Shown here one piece after another: positions 30,542 to 39,977 of a stretch of 57,119 nt of DNA. The DNA is from Candidatus Desulfaltia sp. (lineage in GTDB: Bacteria; Desulfobacterota; Desulfobacteria; Desulfobacterales; ETH-SRB1), in assembly GCA_030656555.1 (NCBI GenBank), contig JAUSPN010000080.1:1-57119 (forward strand). The letters are read 5' to 3'. Below the pieces are notes generated by a model, which was not told the DNA's origin, did no database searches, and was given only the letters and a program-made list of their open reading frames with translations. The position numbers and the translations under genes were made by a program. How positions within the stretch are numbered: position 1 is the first letter of the stretch; every line of letters starts with the position of its first letter.

Positions 30542-33460
30542 ATGCTGAAAAAGCTTTTCAGGCAGTTTGTTTTTAAATATTTACTCTACAGCCTTATTTT
30601 TTTCATTGTATTATCTTTTTCAATTACTGAGCGTCAAACAGATGAGACTTGCAAGTATTTAACATCTGCAAATGCCGCTGTTGACGGTTGCTGTTTTAGG
30701 CCAGAGTGGCCACATGAAAAAAGCGAACTTTTTCCAGATCCATCTCTTGTGTTTGGAAGATTGCCTAACGGCTTCAGGTACGTATTGATGGAAAACCGAA
30801 CACCAAAGGACAGGGTGAGCATGCATCTGAATATTAATGTTGGATCGATGCATGAGTCTGACCAGCAGCAAGGACTGGCCCACTTTCTTGAACATATGCT
30901 TTTTGATGGTTCGACCCATTTCAAGCCCGGAGAACTCGTAAAATACTTCCAAAGCATAGGGATGAAGTTTGGTCCTGATGCAAATGCGCATACAGGATAT
31001 TATGAAACGGTTTATGATATGCTTTTACCAAAGGGAGACAGGCAAAGTCTGGATAAAGGACTTGCTGTGCTGAAAGACTTTGCAGACGGCGCCATTTTCC
31101 CAAGCTCGGAGATAGACAGGGAACGCCGGGTTGTCCTGGCTGAAAAACGTACACGTGATTCTGAGTCCTATCGCAAGTTTGTTTCAATTATGAAGTTTGA
31201 GTTTCCTGAAGCAAAAATATCAAAAAGATTTCCCATAGGCCTAGAAAATTTTATTAAAAATGCAGACCGTAAAATATTTAAAAGTTTTTATGACACATGG
31301 TATAGACCGGAAAAGATGATACTTGTAATGACGGGAGACTTTGATGCCGGATCAGCTGCTTTACTTATAGATAAAAAATTTTCTGCGTTAGCTGTAAGAG
31401 CTTCTCGTTTGCCGGAACCGGATCTGGGTAAAATAAATCATAAAGGGATCAAACCATTTTATCATTTTGAAAAGGAAACTGGAAACACCACTGTCAGCAT
31501 AGAGGTAATAAGAAAAATCTTGCAGCAGCCGGATTCCTTTGATTTTCAGAAAAGATTACTTATTAAGGACATTGCGGATCAAATTGTTCAGAACCGACTG
31601 GATATTTTGGTAAGCAAGCCTGATACCCCCTTTACATCGGCTTCCATCAGCAGCGGTATTTTCGGAAATCAGATAGAATCCGCCGAGATTACGGCAGAAT
31701 GCAGCCCTGAGAACTGGGAGAAAACACTTGCGCTTCTTGAGCAAACTCTAAGAAGGTCATTGAAATACGGATTTACCACGGCAGAGCTTGAGAGGGTAAA
31801 AAAGGATTTCATATCAAAACTGGATAGTGCTGTAAACAAGGCCCAAACACGAGAAAGTGGATTGCTGGCGCGTGAAATAATAATGCATCTTAATGCGGAC
31901 ATGGTTTTTCTTTCTCCAGAGCAAAGAAGAGATCTCCTGTCGCCGGTTGTTAACTTCCTGACATTAAAGCAGGCGCATGATTCATTCAAGGAGAGTTGGG
32001 CGCCTGAACACAGGCTTGTGCTTGTCACAGGAAATGTTGAGCTGAAAACCATTGATGAAAAACCAAAAGACCTGATAATTGCCGCATATAATAGAAGCAG
32101 CATGCTCGATGTGTCAAGACCGTCTGAAATAAATGTGCCGGTTTTTCCTTATCTGCCGGAACCTGAAAAAAAAGGGGAAATCATCAGTAGAGTCGAGATA
32201 CTGGAGCTTGGCATTGTCCAGGTTGATTTTAAGAATGGCGTCAGCCTAGCCCTGAAAAAGACAGATTTTGAGGCCGACGAGGTGCTTGTTAATCTGTCCT
32301 TTGGATTAGGCAGAACTGTCGAACCCTTGGATAAAGCTGGACTTGCTGATTTAAGCGCTGAAGTAATTAATGAAAGCGGACTCGGCCGGCTCAAAAAAGA
32401 TGAAATTGAAAGCGCCCTGACAGGAAGAAACACGGATGTTAATTTTTTTGTTAACGAAGATAGTTTTTCCTTCAAAGGCAAAACAGTATCAAAAGAGGTA
32501 CAGTTACTCTTTCGGCTACTTTATGCTCATTTGACGGATCCTGGATATATGGCAGATGCTTATAAACTTTCCATGGAGAGATTCAGGCAAAAATATCTTA
32601 AACTTTCCAGTTCCATTGACGGCGCCATGAGCCTTACCGGAAAGCGCTTTCTGGCCGGAGAAGACAGCCGTTTCGGGCTTCCACCTTATAATATATTCAA
32701 CCATTTGACCCTTAATGATGTTAAATCATGGCTTGGCGCATCATTAAGGCACGATAAAATTAATATTTCAGTGGTTGGTGTTTTTGATATTAATGCAGTA
32801 GTTGATCTGACCTCTAAATATTTTGGGAGCCTTCCTGAGCGACGCGATATATATAAACAGAACATGTTAAGATTGCCCCAATTTCCTGCTGCTCAAACAT
32901 TTAAAATAAATGTCGCAACAGAAATTCCAAAAGGTCTTGTGGTTGTTGCATATCCAACTGAAGACTTGTGGGATATCCATAGAACACGCCTTTTTTCAGT
33001 GTTGGCCGATATTGTTTCAGAAAGGTTGCGTGAAAGGGTTCGGGAAAAATTGGGGGCTGCTTATTCCTTTGTCGCATACAACACGTCTAGCCGCACATAT
33101 CCCGGATATGGAGTGTTTCAAACCTTTGTCCATGTCGATCCAAAAGAAGGGAACATGGTGGTTGGGGAAGTAAAAAAAATCATATCAGATCTAGTTGTTA
33201 CCGGAGTAAACAATGAAGAGTTGAGGCGTGCCATCAAGCCTACACTTACAGGCATAAAGGATATGCTGCAAAATAATTATTACTGGCTGAATACCGTTCT
33301 TTCAGGATCAAAAAAGCATCCTCAGCAGCTTGACTGGAGCAGGACAATAATGGATGATTATGCTTCCATTACAAAAGAAGAGCTGTCTATTCTGGCAAAA
33401 CAATATCTGGACAATGATAAAGCAGCAGTAATTATTGTTAAACCGGAACAAAGAGATTAG
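30542..33460 (+). CDS. M16 family zinc metallopeptidase (pitrilysin-like)
   Basis: A 972-residue exported protease with two M16 repeats. An N-terminal signal or anchor (FVFKYLLYSLIFFIVLSF) precedes a catalytic domain with the inverted zinc motif HFLEH (His114, Glu117, His118) and the downstream acidic ligand region RERRVVLAEKRTRDSESYRK. The second half (about 540-972) is the inactive partner half, with VREKLGAAYSFVAYNTSSRT near its end. The ATG at 30542 with AAGGGG upstream is chosen over a TTG inside the terminator. It is probably periplasmic. Its substrates are unknown. It ends about 220 bp before resB, with a repeat element between them. Confidence 0.92.
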   Translation: MLKKLFRQFVFKYLLYSLIFFIVLSFSITERQTDETCKYLTSANAAVDGCCFRPEWPHEKSELFPDPSLVFGRLPNGFRYVLMENRTPKDRVSMHLNINVGSMHESDQQQGLAHFLEHMLFDGSTHFKPGELVKYFQSIGMKFGPDANAHTGYYETVYDMLLPKGDRQSLDKGLAVLKDFADGAIFPSSEIDRERRVVLAEKRTRDSESYRKFVSIMKFEFPEAKISKRFPIGLENFIKNADRKIFKSFYDTWYRPEKMILVMTGDFDAGSAALLIDKKFSALAVRASRLPEPDLGKINHKGIKPFYHFEKETGNTTVSIEVIRKILQQPDSFDFQKRLLIKDIADQIVQNRLDILVSKPDTPFTSASISSGIFGNQIESAEITAECSPENWEKTLALLEQTLRRSLKYGFTTAELERVKKDFISKLDSAVNKAQTRESGLLAREIIMHLNADMVFLSPEQRRDLLSPVVNFLTLKQAHDSFKESWAPEHRLVLVTGNVELKTIDEKPKDLIIAAYNRSSMLDVSRPSEINVPVFPYLPEPEKKGEIISRVEILELGIVQVDFKNGVSLALKKTDFEADEVLVNLSFGLGRTVEPLDKAGLADLSAEVINESGLGRLKKDEIESALTGRNTDVNFFVNEDSFSFKGKTVSKEVQLLFRLLYAHLTDPGYMADAYKLSMERFRQKYLKLSSSIDGAMSLTGKRFLAGEDSRFGLPPYNIFNHLTLNDVKSWLGASLRHDKINISVVGVFDINAVVDLTSKYFGSLPERRDIYKQNMLRLPQFPAAQTFKINVATEIPKGLVVVAYPTEDLWDIHRTRLFSVLADIVSERLRERVREKLGAAYSFVAYNTSSRTYPGYGVFQTFVHVDPKEGNMVVGEVKKIISDLVVTGVNNEELRRAIKPTLTGIKDMLQNNYYWLNTVLSGSKKHPQQLDWSRTIMDDYASITKEELSILAKQYLDNDKAAVIIVKPEQRD

Positions 33461-33559
33461 AAACATAAAATACTTGTCAGTTGTTTATTTGTCTGTGTTA
33501 ACAGTAAGATTATTTTGTTGTTTTTACGTTGATATTTTGATAATTTAAATAAAGTATTG

Positions 33560-33662
33560 AACCGCAATAGCCGTAGCTTACTGTGGGGTTAGCGAGCGAA
33601 TCTAAAAATGGCTAACTTCCTTACAGTCAAAGATTCCGTGTAGCAAGCTACATGGAATCTTT
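33560..33662. repeat. Dispersed hairpin element, copy 2
   Basis: Same element as at 25705-25789, with 18 extra bases after ACCGCAATAG. The hairpin arms 33629-33643 and 33648-33662 pair over 15 positions. The one difference from copy 1 in the left arm turns an A-T pair into G-T, which keeps pairing in RNA. It lies just upstream of the resB start. A frame open from an ATG at 33652 begins inside the repeat and is not taken as the start. Confidence 0.7.
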
Positions 33663-33684
33663 AATATATATATGGAAAGGACAA

Positions 33685-35052
33685 ATGATGAACAAAAAGA
33701 CAGGGTCTGCTGATTTTTCCGGCAGATTATGGAAATTATTTGCGTCGGTCAAACTAACCGTTGTGCTTCTTCTGTCTCTTGCTGTTACTTCTATTCTCGG
33801 GACGATTATTCCTCAGAATGAAAGCGCTGATGCATACCTGAATGAATATGGTGAATTTCTTTATAAAATATTATCAGCCTTTGACATTTTTGACATGTAT
33901 CATTCATGGTGGTTTCAGTTCCTTCTTCTTATGCTGACAATTAATGTCGTTGTCTGCTCAATAAACAGATTCTCTGCATCATGGAAAATTATATTTGTTA
34001 AAAACCTTTTTTTTGATGTTTCAAAATTCAGAAATCTTGCTGATAAGGAAGAATTTACCGACAGCCGTTCACCTGAAGATTTGAAAAGCATATATGTTCC
34101 GATTGTTTCCAGAAGCTTTAGATACAGAAGGATTGAAGAAACAGGCAATGGGTTCTGTATTTTTGCTGAAAAAGGGCGTTGGACCCGTATCGGGGTTTAT
34201 GCTGTTCATCTTAGCGTTATTCTATTGCTGGTCGGCGGTCTGATAGGTTCGATTTTCGGTTTTGCAGGATTTGTTAATATTCCTGAGGGTGAAACAGTTA
34301 ATGATATCAGTCTGAATAATATCGGCAAAACACAGAGATTAAATTTTAAAATCAGATGTGATAATTTTAATGTAAAGTTTTACGATTCCGGCGCTCCAAG
34401 CGAATATCGTTCAAAACTGACAATCCTTGAACAAGGGAAATCTGTTTTGACAAGGGATATTATTGTGAATGATCCTCTTCGCTACAAGGGAATAAATATC
34501 TTTCAGGCCAGTTATGGTGAGCTTCCTCCCAGAGAGATTGCTTTGAATTTTAAAAACCGTGTAACCGGCATGAGTCATAAGAAAAAGGTGCCTTTGGGGG
34601 AGAAGTTTAATTTATCCGGAGATACGGGGCAGTTTGTTATAGAGGGCTACAGAAATTCATATAATTTCGGAGGCCATAATCTTGGAAAAACATTTATGGG
34701 TATTCTTACTCCTAACAATGGGAGCCCTGTCCACGTCATACTTCCTGTGCGTTTTCCGTTTTTTGACGGGATGAGAAAGGGCGATCTGATTATTTCTGTG
34801 GAAGATTATGATCATAGATATTATACAGGGCTGCAGGTTACAAGAGATCCAGGGGTTTTAGTCGTCTATTCAGGGTTTCTAATAATGATTCTCGGATGTT
34901 TTATAACTTTTTTTATGTCTCATCAAAGACTTTGTGTTGAAATAAGCAAGAGCGAAAAGAAAAGCAGGATTATGGTAGCAGGGACAGCAAACAAAAATAA
35001 ACTTGGAATGCAAAACAGAATAAAGAATATAGTGAAAAGCATGGGCAAGTAA
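33685..35052 (+). CDS. resB: Cytochrome c biogenesis protein ResB
   Basis: A 455-residue membrane protein of the system II heme handling pair. The N terminus LWKLFASVKLTVVLLLSLAV with TSILGTIIPQNESADAYLNE is the family signature. Four transmembrane helices are visible: two near the N terminus, one at IGVYAVHLSVILLLVGGLIG and one near the C terminus, VLVVYSGFLIMILGCFITFF. A large periplasmic domain lies between helices 3 and 4. ResB works with CcsA to move heme and attach it to apocytochromes. Start: ATG 33685 or 33688, both after GGAAAGG. The ccsA gene follows. The many multiheme cytochromes of this window depend on it. Confidence 0.92.
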   Translation: MMNKKTGSADFSGRLWKLFASVKLTVVLLLSLAVTSILGTIIPQNESADAYLNEYGEFLYKILSAFDIFDMYHSWWFQFLLLMLTINVVVCSINRFSASWKIIFVKNLFFDVSKFRNLADKEEFTDSRSPEDLKSIYVPIVSRSFRYRRIEETGNGFCIFAEKGRWTRIGVYAVHLSVILLLVGGLIGSIFGFAGFVNIPEGETVNDISLNNIGKTQRLNFKIRCDNFNVKFYDSGAPSEYRSKLTILEQGKSVLTRDIIVNDPLRYKGINIFQASYGELPPREIALNFKNRVTGMSHKKKVPLGEKFNLSGDTGQFVIEGYRNSYNFGGHNLGKTFMGILTPNNGSPVHVILPVRFPFFDGMRKGDLIISVEDYDHRYYTGLQVTRDPGVLVVYSGFLIMILGCFITFFMSHQRLCVEISKSEKKSRIMVAGTANKNKLGMQNRIKNIVKSMGK

Positions 35053-35070
35053 TCAAGAATTATTAACACA

Positions 35071-35100
35071 TGATGAATTCGGTTTTTTACGAATTAATCA
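35071..35100. repeat. Dispersed palindromic repeat with TTTTTTACG core
   Basis: GATGAATTCGGTTTTTTACG followed by AATTAATCA, a copy of the repeat at 26297-26328, placed between resB and ccsA. An upstream ATG for ccsA at 35070 would translate through it. Confidence 0.5.
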
Positions 35101-35117
35101 ATATTAAGGATAGATTA

Positions 35118-35957
35118 ATGAATAGTTCAAACTTGTTATCAATTGTAACATTTATTTATGGCACGGCAGCATTTTTATATATTGTTTCCTGGATTTTTAA
35201 GAAACAGATGCCTGGCAGAATTGCCACATGGGTAGCTATAATTGCTGTTGTCGGCAATACAGGGGGTATTGCCTTGCGATGGATAGAATCTTACAGGCTT
35301 GGAATAGGTCATGCCCCGCTTTCAAATATGTATGAATCTCTTGTTTTTTTTGCGTGGACTATCGGAATAATATATCTTGTAGTTGAACAGACTTATAAAA
35401 ACCGGACAATTGGAGCCCTTGCAACTCCTCTTGCCTTTATGGCCATAGCTTATGCCTCACTTTCTCCAAATATTAATAATCAGATACAGCCTTTGATTCC
35501 AGCATTAAAAAGCAACTGGCTTATTGCTCATGTAATCACATGTTTTATTGGATATGCCGCTTTTGCAATCGCTTTTGGTGTAAGCATCATATATCTTTTT
35601 AAGCAACGAAAAACAGGGGGTAAACAAAGTATGTTTGTTCGTTCCCCGGATTCCAGCGTCTTGGATGAATTAACGCATCAAATGGTAACGCTTGGTTTTT
35701 TATTTCTGACAATCGGTATAATAACAGGGGCTGTATGGGCAAATTCAGCCTGGGGGAGTTACTGGTCATGGGATCCGAAAGAAACATGGTCTCTTATAAC
35801 CTGGTTTATTTATGCAACACTATTACATGCAAGGATGATGAGAGGATGGGAAGGAAAGAGGATTGCGTATCTTTCCATAATAGGATTTATGGCCGTTATT
35901 TTTACATATTTTGGCGTGAATCTCCTTCCAGGTTTGCATAGCTATGGATCAGGATAA
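35118..35957 (+). CDS. ccsA: Cytochrome c biogenesis protein CcsA/CcsB (ResC)
   Basis: A 279-residue polytopic heme-handling protein. The tryptophan-rich heme-binding WWD motif WGSYWSWDPKETWSLITW and the flanking histidines (LIAHVITCFIGY, ATLLHARMMRGW) are clear. With ResB it exports heme and ligates it to CXXCH motifs outside the membrane. The ATG at 35118 has AAGGA seven bases before it. An ATG at 35070 would read through the palindromic repeat. It directly precedes the qrc operon, whose first gene encodes a multiheme cytochrome. Confidence 0.93.
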   Translation: MNSSNLLSIVTFIYGTAAFLYIVSWIFKKQMPGRIATWVAIIAVVGNTGGIALRWIESYRLGIGHAPLSNMYESLVFFAWTIGIIYLVVEQTYKNRTIGALATPLAFMAIAYASLSPNINNQIQPLIPALKSNWLIAHVITCFIGYAAFAIAFGVSIIYLFKQRKTGGKQSMFVRSPDSSVLDELTHQMVTLGFLFLTIGIITGAVWANSAWGSYWSWDPKETWSLITWFIYATLLHARMMRGWEGKRIAYLSIIGFMAVIFTYFGVNLLPGLHSYGSG

Positions 35958-36089
35958 TAATAATTTTTCTTGACAAAAATGATATTTATAGGTAAACGTC
36001 CAAAAATTATTTTTGTATATCATACATTCATACCATAATAAAAAATTGTTCAACTTTGTTCACTTCAATTAAAACTTAACGGAGTTTCT

Positions 36090-36854
36090 ATGAGTACATT
36101 AGATGATAAAGCTGAAGAGACTGTCGAGCAGGTAGAAACAACGAAATGCCCTGAAAAAGAACAGAAAAATAGAGCGTGTGGAATCATACTCATATTTTTT
36201 GTTATTGGATTAGTTGGAAGCCTTGCAGTGGGTTGGCTAATATTCCCCAAGCTTCTCTATTCCCAGAAAAAACAGCCTATCGATTTCAATCATGTTGTTC
36301 ATGTTGCTGCTGTTGAGGATGGATGTGAAAGTTGTCATTATTTTCGTGAAGATGGAAGCTTTTCCGGTGTGCCGAAACTCGCTCAGTGCGTTGGCTGTCA
36401 CGAAGAGGCTCAGGGAGAAAATCCTGAGGAGTTAAAGTTTGTCGAGGAACATGTGACAAAAGGAAATGAAGTGCCGTGGCTGGTCTATTCAAGGCAGCCT
36501 GATTGTGTATTCTTTTCCCATGCATCCCACATAAAGATGGGAAAGCTGGATTGTGTTGTATGTCACGGACATATCGGCGAATCAAAGCATTCAAGAGTTT
36601 ACGAAGAAAACAGGCTTACAGGTTACAGCCGTGATATTTGGGGGAAAAACCTCGCCGGGCTCAAGAAGGATACCTGGGACCGGATGAAAATGGATGATTG
36701 TGCTGAATGTCACGCAGAATTGAAGGCTAAGGGGGAAACCGTTACAACTCTTCCGTGGCCTATTAACTGGATGCCTCGACCTTATGAAAAACCGGCGAGC
36801 AGCCAGGTGAGAGTTAATATACAGAAAGATGCATGTTTTGTATGCCACAAATAG
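36090..36854 (+). CDS. qrcA: Menaquinone reductase multiheme cytochrome c subunit QrcA
   Basis: A 254-residue membrane-anchored cytochrome. One N-terminal helix (about 31-52) is followed by a periplasmic domain with five CXXCH sites: CESCH, CVGCH, CVVCH, CAECH and CFVCH, plus FSHASH-type ligand histidines. Known QrcA is described as hexaheme, so one heme site here is non-canonical or missing. QrcA takes electrons from the periplasmic type I cytochrome c3 pool (fed by hydrogenases and formate dehydrogenases) and gives them to QrcB/C. The gene starts an operon. A TTGACA at 35970-35975 lies upstream but without a good -10. ACGGAGTTT precedes the ATG. Confidence 0.93.
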   Translation: MSTLDDKAEETVEQVETTKCPEKEQKNRACGIILIFFVIGLVGSLAVGWLIFPKLLYSQKKQPIDFNHVVHVAAVEDGCESCHYFREDGSFSGVPKLAQCVGCHEEAQGENPEELKFVEEHVTKGNEVPWLVYSRQPDCVFFSHASHIKMGKLDCVVCHGHIGESKHSRVYEENRLTGYSRDIWGKNLAGLKKDTWDRMKMDDCAECHAELKAKGETVTTLPWPINWMPRPYEKPASSQVRVNIQKDACFVCHK

Positions 36855-36903
36855 GCTGATAACCTCATTAGTTTATTAGCAAGATTTTAAGGGGTAGAAT
36901 CTT

Positions 36904-39105
36904 ATGAAGGTATGTAGAAGAAGTTTTTTATCATTGATAATTGGTGGCGCAGCAGGCACAGCCCTTTCACCCTTGCCATTGAAGTTGATGGATGACAGTT
37001 CTATATGGTCACAGGCGTGGCCATGGACTCCTGTGCCGGAGGATGGAGAGGTCAGTCATGTAGGTTCTATATGCACACTCTGCCCCGGTGGCTGTGGTAT
37101 TACTGTTCGCAAGGTTAATGATCGGGCGATTAAGATAGAGGGTATGAAAGGGCACCCTGTAAATAATGGCGGCATATGTGTTCTGGGCCTATCCGGACTT
37201 CAGCTGCTTTACGGCCCGACACGCGTCAAAACACCATTAAAGAGGGTAGGAGCGAGAGGCGAAGGAAGATGGGAAAAAATCTCCTGGGATGAAGCCATTG
37301 CAGAAGTTGTAAAAAAACTTGGAGGGTTAAGAGAAAAAGGCAAGTCCCATACGGTTGCCTGTATTTCCGGTACCGATCGCGGAACAGTAGCTCAGCTTTT
37401 GGGGAGATTTTTGACTGTATATGGTTCTCCAAACTTTATACGCATTCCGTCAATTCAGGATTCATATGAGCTAACAATGCACCTGATGCAGGGCGTGCAG
37501 GCTTCAGCCGGATTTGATGTTGAAAATGCCGATTTTGTCTTGAGCTTTGGAAGCGGACTGATAGAGGGCTGGGGTTCGCCGGTGCGTATGATCAAGGCAA
37601 ATAGTAAATGGAAAGAGCGAGGTAAGGTTGTTCAGATCGAATCCCGCCTGTCCAATACGGCTGCTAAGGCAGATAAATGGGTTCCTATAAATCCGGGAAC
37701 AGAAGCTGCTCTGGCTTTGGCTATTGCCAATGTGATTATTCAAAAATCCTTGTATAACGCTGATTTTGTCAAAAACTATTCTTCCGGTTTTGAAGAATTC
37801 AAGCAGATGGTACTTAATGAATTCAGTCCCGATGATGTTTCCGGGATTACCGGTGTTTCTGCTTCTACAATAGAATCTTTGGCCAAGAGCTTTGCAGGCT
37901 CATCAAAACCTCTGGCGGTTTGCGGTCGAGGTCAGGGAGAAACACCAGGCAGCCTGAATGAATTTATGGCAGTGCATACATTAAATGCACTTGTCGGCAA
38001 TATCGATAAAAAGGGAGGTGTCTGGACTGTTCCAGATCCTGATTATATAAAATGGCCTGAAGTAGAAATGGATCGTATTGCCGCAAATGGTATGTCTAAG
38101 GCTCGTATTGACGGTGCAGGGAGCAAAAGATATCCGGATACAAGATATCTGTTAGACAGGTTGCCCAACGCTATTAATTCCGGGAAAGAATATCCTGTCG
38201 AGGCTCTTTTTGTTGCAGGCGCCAATCCGGTTTATACAATACCTGACAGTAAAGCGGTAAAAGAGGCATTCAACAAAGTGCCGTTTGTTGTAAGTTTTTC
38301 TTCATATATGGATGAAACAGCTGTAAATTCCGATCTTATCCTTCCAAACCATGTTTTTCTTGAACGCTATGAGGATGTGCCGACACCGGTTGGACTACAG
38401 AAGCCGATTATAGGCCTTTCAAAGCCGGTAGTAAAGCCACTGTTTAATACAAAACATTTGGGCGATGTGATACTTCTTATGGCAAAAGCATTTGGGGGAC
38501 AGATAGCAAAGGCCTTCCCATGGGACAGTTATGAGGTTTGCCTAAAGGAAACACTGGGAAACAAGTGGGATAAATTAATTAATGATGGATTCTGGGCTGA
38601 TTCTAATTTCAGGCCTGCGGTCTGGGGGGGTGCATTTCATACACCTTCCAGAAAATTTGAGTTTGTTAACAAGGGCAAAGCAGAATCAATAAAGATTGAA
38701 GGAGATGAAAAAGCTTATCCTCTTATTCTCATGCCGTACGATTCCATGAGACTCGCAAGCGGTTTTATCGGAGACCCTCCATTTGTCATAAAAACCGTAG
38801 AGGATACAGTTCTTAAGGGCAAAGAGATCGTCGTCGAAGTTAATCCAAAATCGGCAAGAGGATTTAGAGAGGGCGATCAAGCAATTCTTAGTACTCCGAA
38901 AGGTAGTGTAAAGGTTAGGGTTCATCATTTTAATGGAATTATGCCCGGATTGGTGGCTTTGCCCAGAGGGCTGGGCCATACAGCTTATGACGAGTACCTG
39001 GCTGACAAGGGTGTTAATTTTAACGAACTCATCGGTCCGGTCGAAGATCCTGTTTCAGGCCTGAATGCAGCCTGGGGAATAAGGGCCAAGCTGACAAGAG
39101 CATAA
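36904..39105 (+). CDS. qrcB: Menaquinone reductase molybdopterin-fold subunit QrcB
   Basis: A 733-residue protein of the molybdopterin oxidoreductase family. A twin-arginine export signal (CRRSFLSLIIGGAAG) is at the start. A [4Fe-4S] site has cysteines at 57, 60, 64 and 92 (CTLCPGGCG ... GGIC). The rest follows the DMSO-reductase fold (GRGQGETPGSLNEF, GANPVYTIPDSKAV, DSRAR-like C-terminal NPKSARGFREGD). In characterised Qrc complexes this subunit binds no molybdenum and serves as an electron-transfer scaffold. Length and place in the operon (49 bp after qrcA, 19 bp before qrcC) fit. It should sit on the periplasmic side with QrcA and QrcC. Confidence 0.94.
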   Translation: MKVCRRSFLSLIIGGAAGTALSPLPLKLMDDSSIWSQAWPWTPVPEDGEVSHVGSICTLCPGGCGITVRKVNDRAIKIEGMKGHPVNNGGICVLGLSGLQLLYGPTRVKTPLKRVGARGEGRWEKISWDEAIAEVVKKLGGLREKGKSHTVACISGTDRGTVAQLLGRFLTVYGSPNFIRIPSIQDSYELTMHLMQGVQASAGFDVENADFVLSFGSGLIEGWGSPVRMIKANSKWKERGKVVQIESRLSNTAAKADKWVPINPGTEAALALAIANVIIQKSLYNADFVKNYSSGFEEFKQMVLNEFSPDDVSGITGVSASTIESLAKSFAGSSKPLAVCGRGQGETPGSLNEFMAVHTLNALVGNIDKKGGVWTVPDPDYIKWPEVEMDRIAANGMSKARIDGAGSKRYPDTRYLLDRLPNAINSGKEYPVEALFVAGANPVYTIPDSKAVKEAFNKVPFVVSFSSYMDETAVNSDLILPNHVFLERYEDVPTPVGLQKPIIGLSKPVVKPLFNTKHLGDVILLMAKAFGGQIAKAFPWDSYEVCLKETLGNKWDKLINDGFWADSNFRPAVWGGAFHTPSRKFEFVNKGKAESIKIEGDEKAYPLILMPYDSMRLASGFIGDPPFVIKTVEDTVLKGKEIVVEVNPKSARGFREGDQAILSTPKGSVKVRVHHFNGIMPGLVALPRGLGHTAYDEYLADKGVNFNELIGPVEDPVSGLNAAWGIRAKLTRA

Positions 39106-39124
39106 ATCAAAGGATGGGGTTTTG

Positions 39125-39940
39125 ATGAAAGAACAGCACAAAAACACAAAAGCCAAAAAGTATGGGATGGTCATAGATTTAGATAAATGTACCGGATGCG
39201 GAGCCTGTATGGCGGCCTGTATGGCTGAAAATAACGTTCCGTTTAAAAAGGACGAATCAAACAAGCTCGACAGCATTACATGGATGCGTGTTTACAGCCT
39301 GACAAACGGCAAAAAATTTCCTGAAGCCGACATGTGTTATATCCCCAGACCCTGTATGCATTGCGAGGCACATAATGGCCATGCACCATGCGTATCTGTT
39401 TGCCCTGCGGTTGCTACTGATTATAATCATGAAACAGGGATCGTCAGCCAGATTTATACGCGCTGTTTTGGATGCAGGTACTGTATGGCTGCATGCCCTT
39501 ATCATGCACGTTATTTTAACTGGTGGGATCCTGTCTGGCCTGATGGTATGGAAAAATATTTAAGCCCGAATGTTTCTCCACGCATGAGAGGTGTGGTGGA
39601 AAAATGCAGCTTTTGCTTTCACAGATATCAATTAGCAATGAACAAGGCTTATGTTGAAGGCCGCCGCGAACTGGAGGAGGATGAATATCAAACTTCATGT
39701 ACACAGGCGTGTCCTGCCGGCGCTATTATATTTGGTGATCTGAACAATCCAGGCCATGCTGTAAATCAAATAGCAAAGCCTGACCCTAAACATGGGGGTC
39801 GCCCGATGAATCCTCATGCATTTCGGTTACTTGAGAGACTAGGCACAAATCCAAAAGTTTACTATCTTTCAAGTCGTGAGTGGGTGAGGCGAGCCGGAGA
39901 TAATTATATTAAAGACGAGGGTAAACAAGGAAACCATTAA
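39125..39940 (+). CDS. qrcC: Menaquinone reductase iron-sulfur subunit QrcC
   Basis: A 271-residue ferredoxin-like subunit of the DmsB/NrfC type with four Fe-S sites. The first motif is CTGCGACMAAC (22-32). CMHCE with HAPCVSVCP, CFGCRYCMAACP, and CSFC with CTQACP follow. It should conduct electrons from QrcB to the quinone site near QrcD. The ATG at 39125 is used. A TTG just before it is less likely, and GGATGGGG lies upstream. No export signal is visible, in line with co-export with QrcB. Confidence 0.94.
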   Translation: MKEQHKNTKAKKYGMVIDLDKCTGCGACMAACMAENNVPFKKDESNKLDSITWMRVYSLTNGKKFPEADMCYIPRPCMHCEAHNGHAPCVSVCPAVATDYNHETGIVSQIYTRCFGCRYCMAACPYHARYFNWWDPVWPDGMEKYLSPNVSPRMRGVVEKCSFCFHRYQLAMNKAYVEGRRELEEDEYQTSCTQACPAGAIIFGDLNNPGHAVNQIAKPDPKHGGRPMNPHAFRLLERLGTNPKVYYLSSREWVRRAGDNYIKDEGKQGNH

Positions 39941-39977
39941 AAAATTATAACCGCATATTTTTAGGAGCACATAACTT

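Noticed and set aside
36904-39105. Catalytic molybdenum enzyme such as formate dehydrogenase or polysulfide reductase
   Set aside because: The neighbours (five-CXXCH QrcA, QrcC, QrcD) and overall length match QrcB, which in characterised complexes binds no molybdenum.
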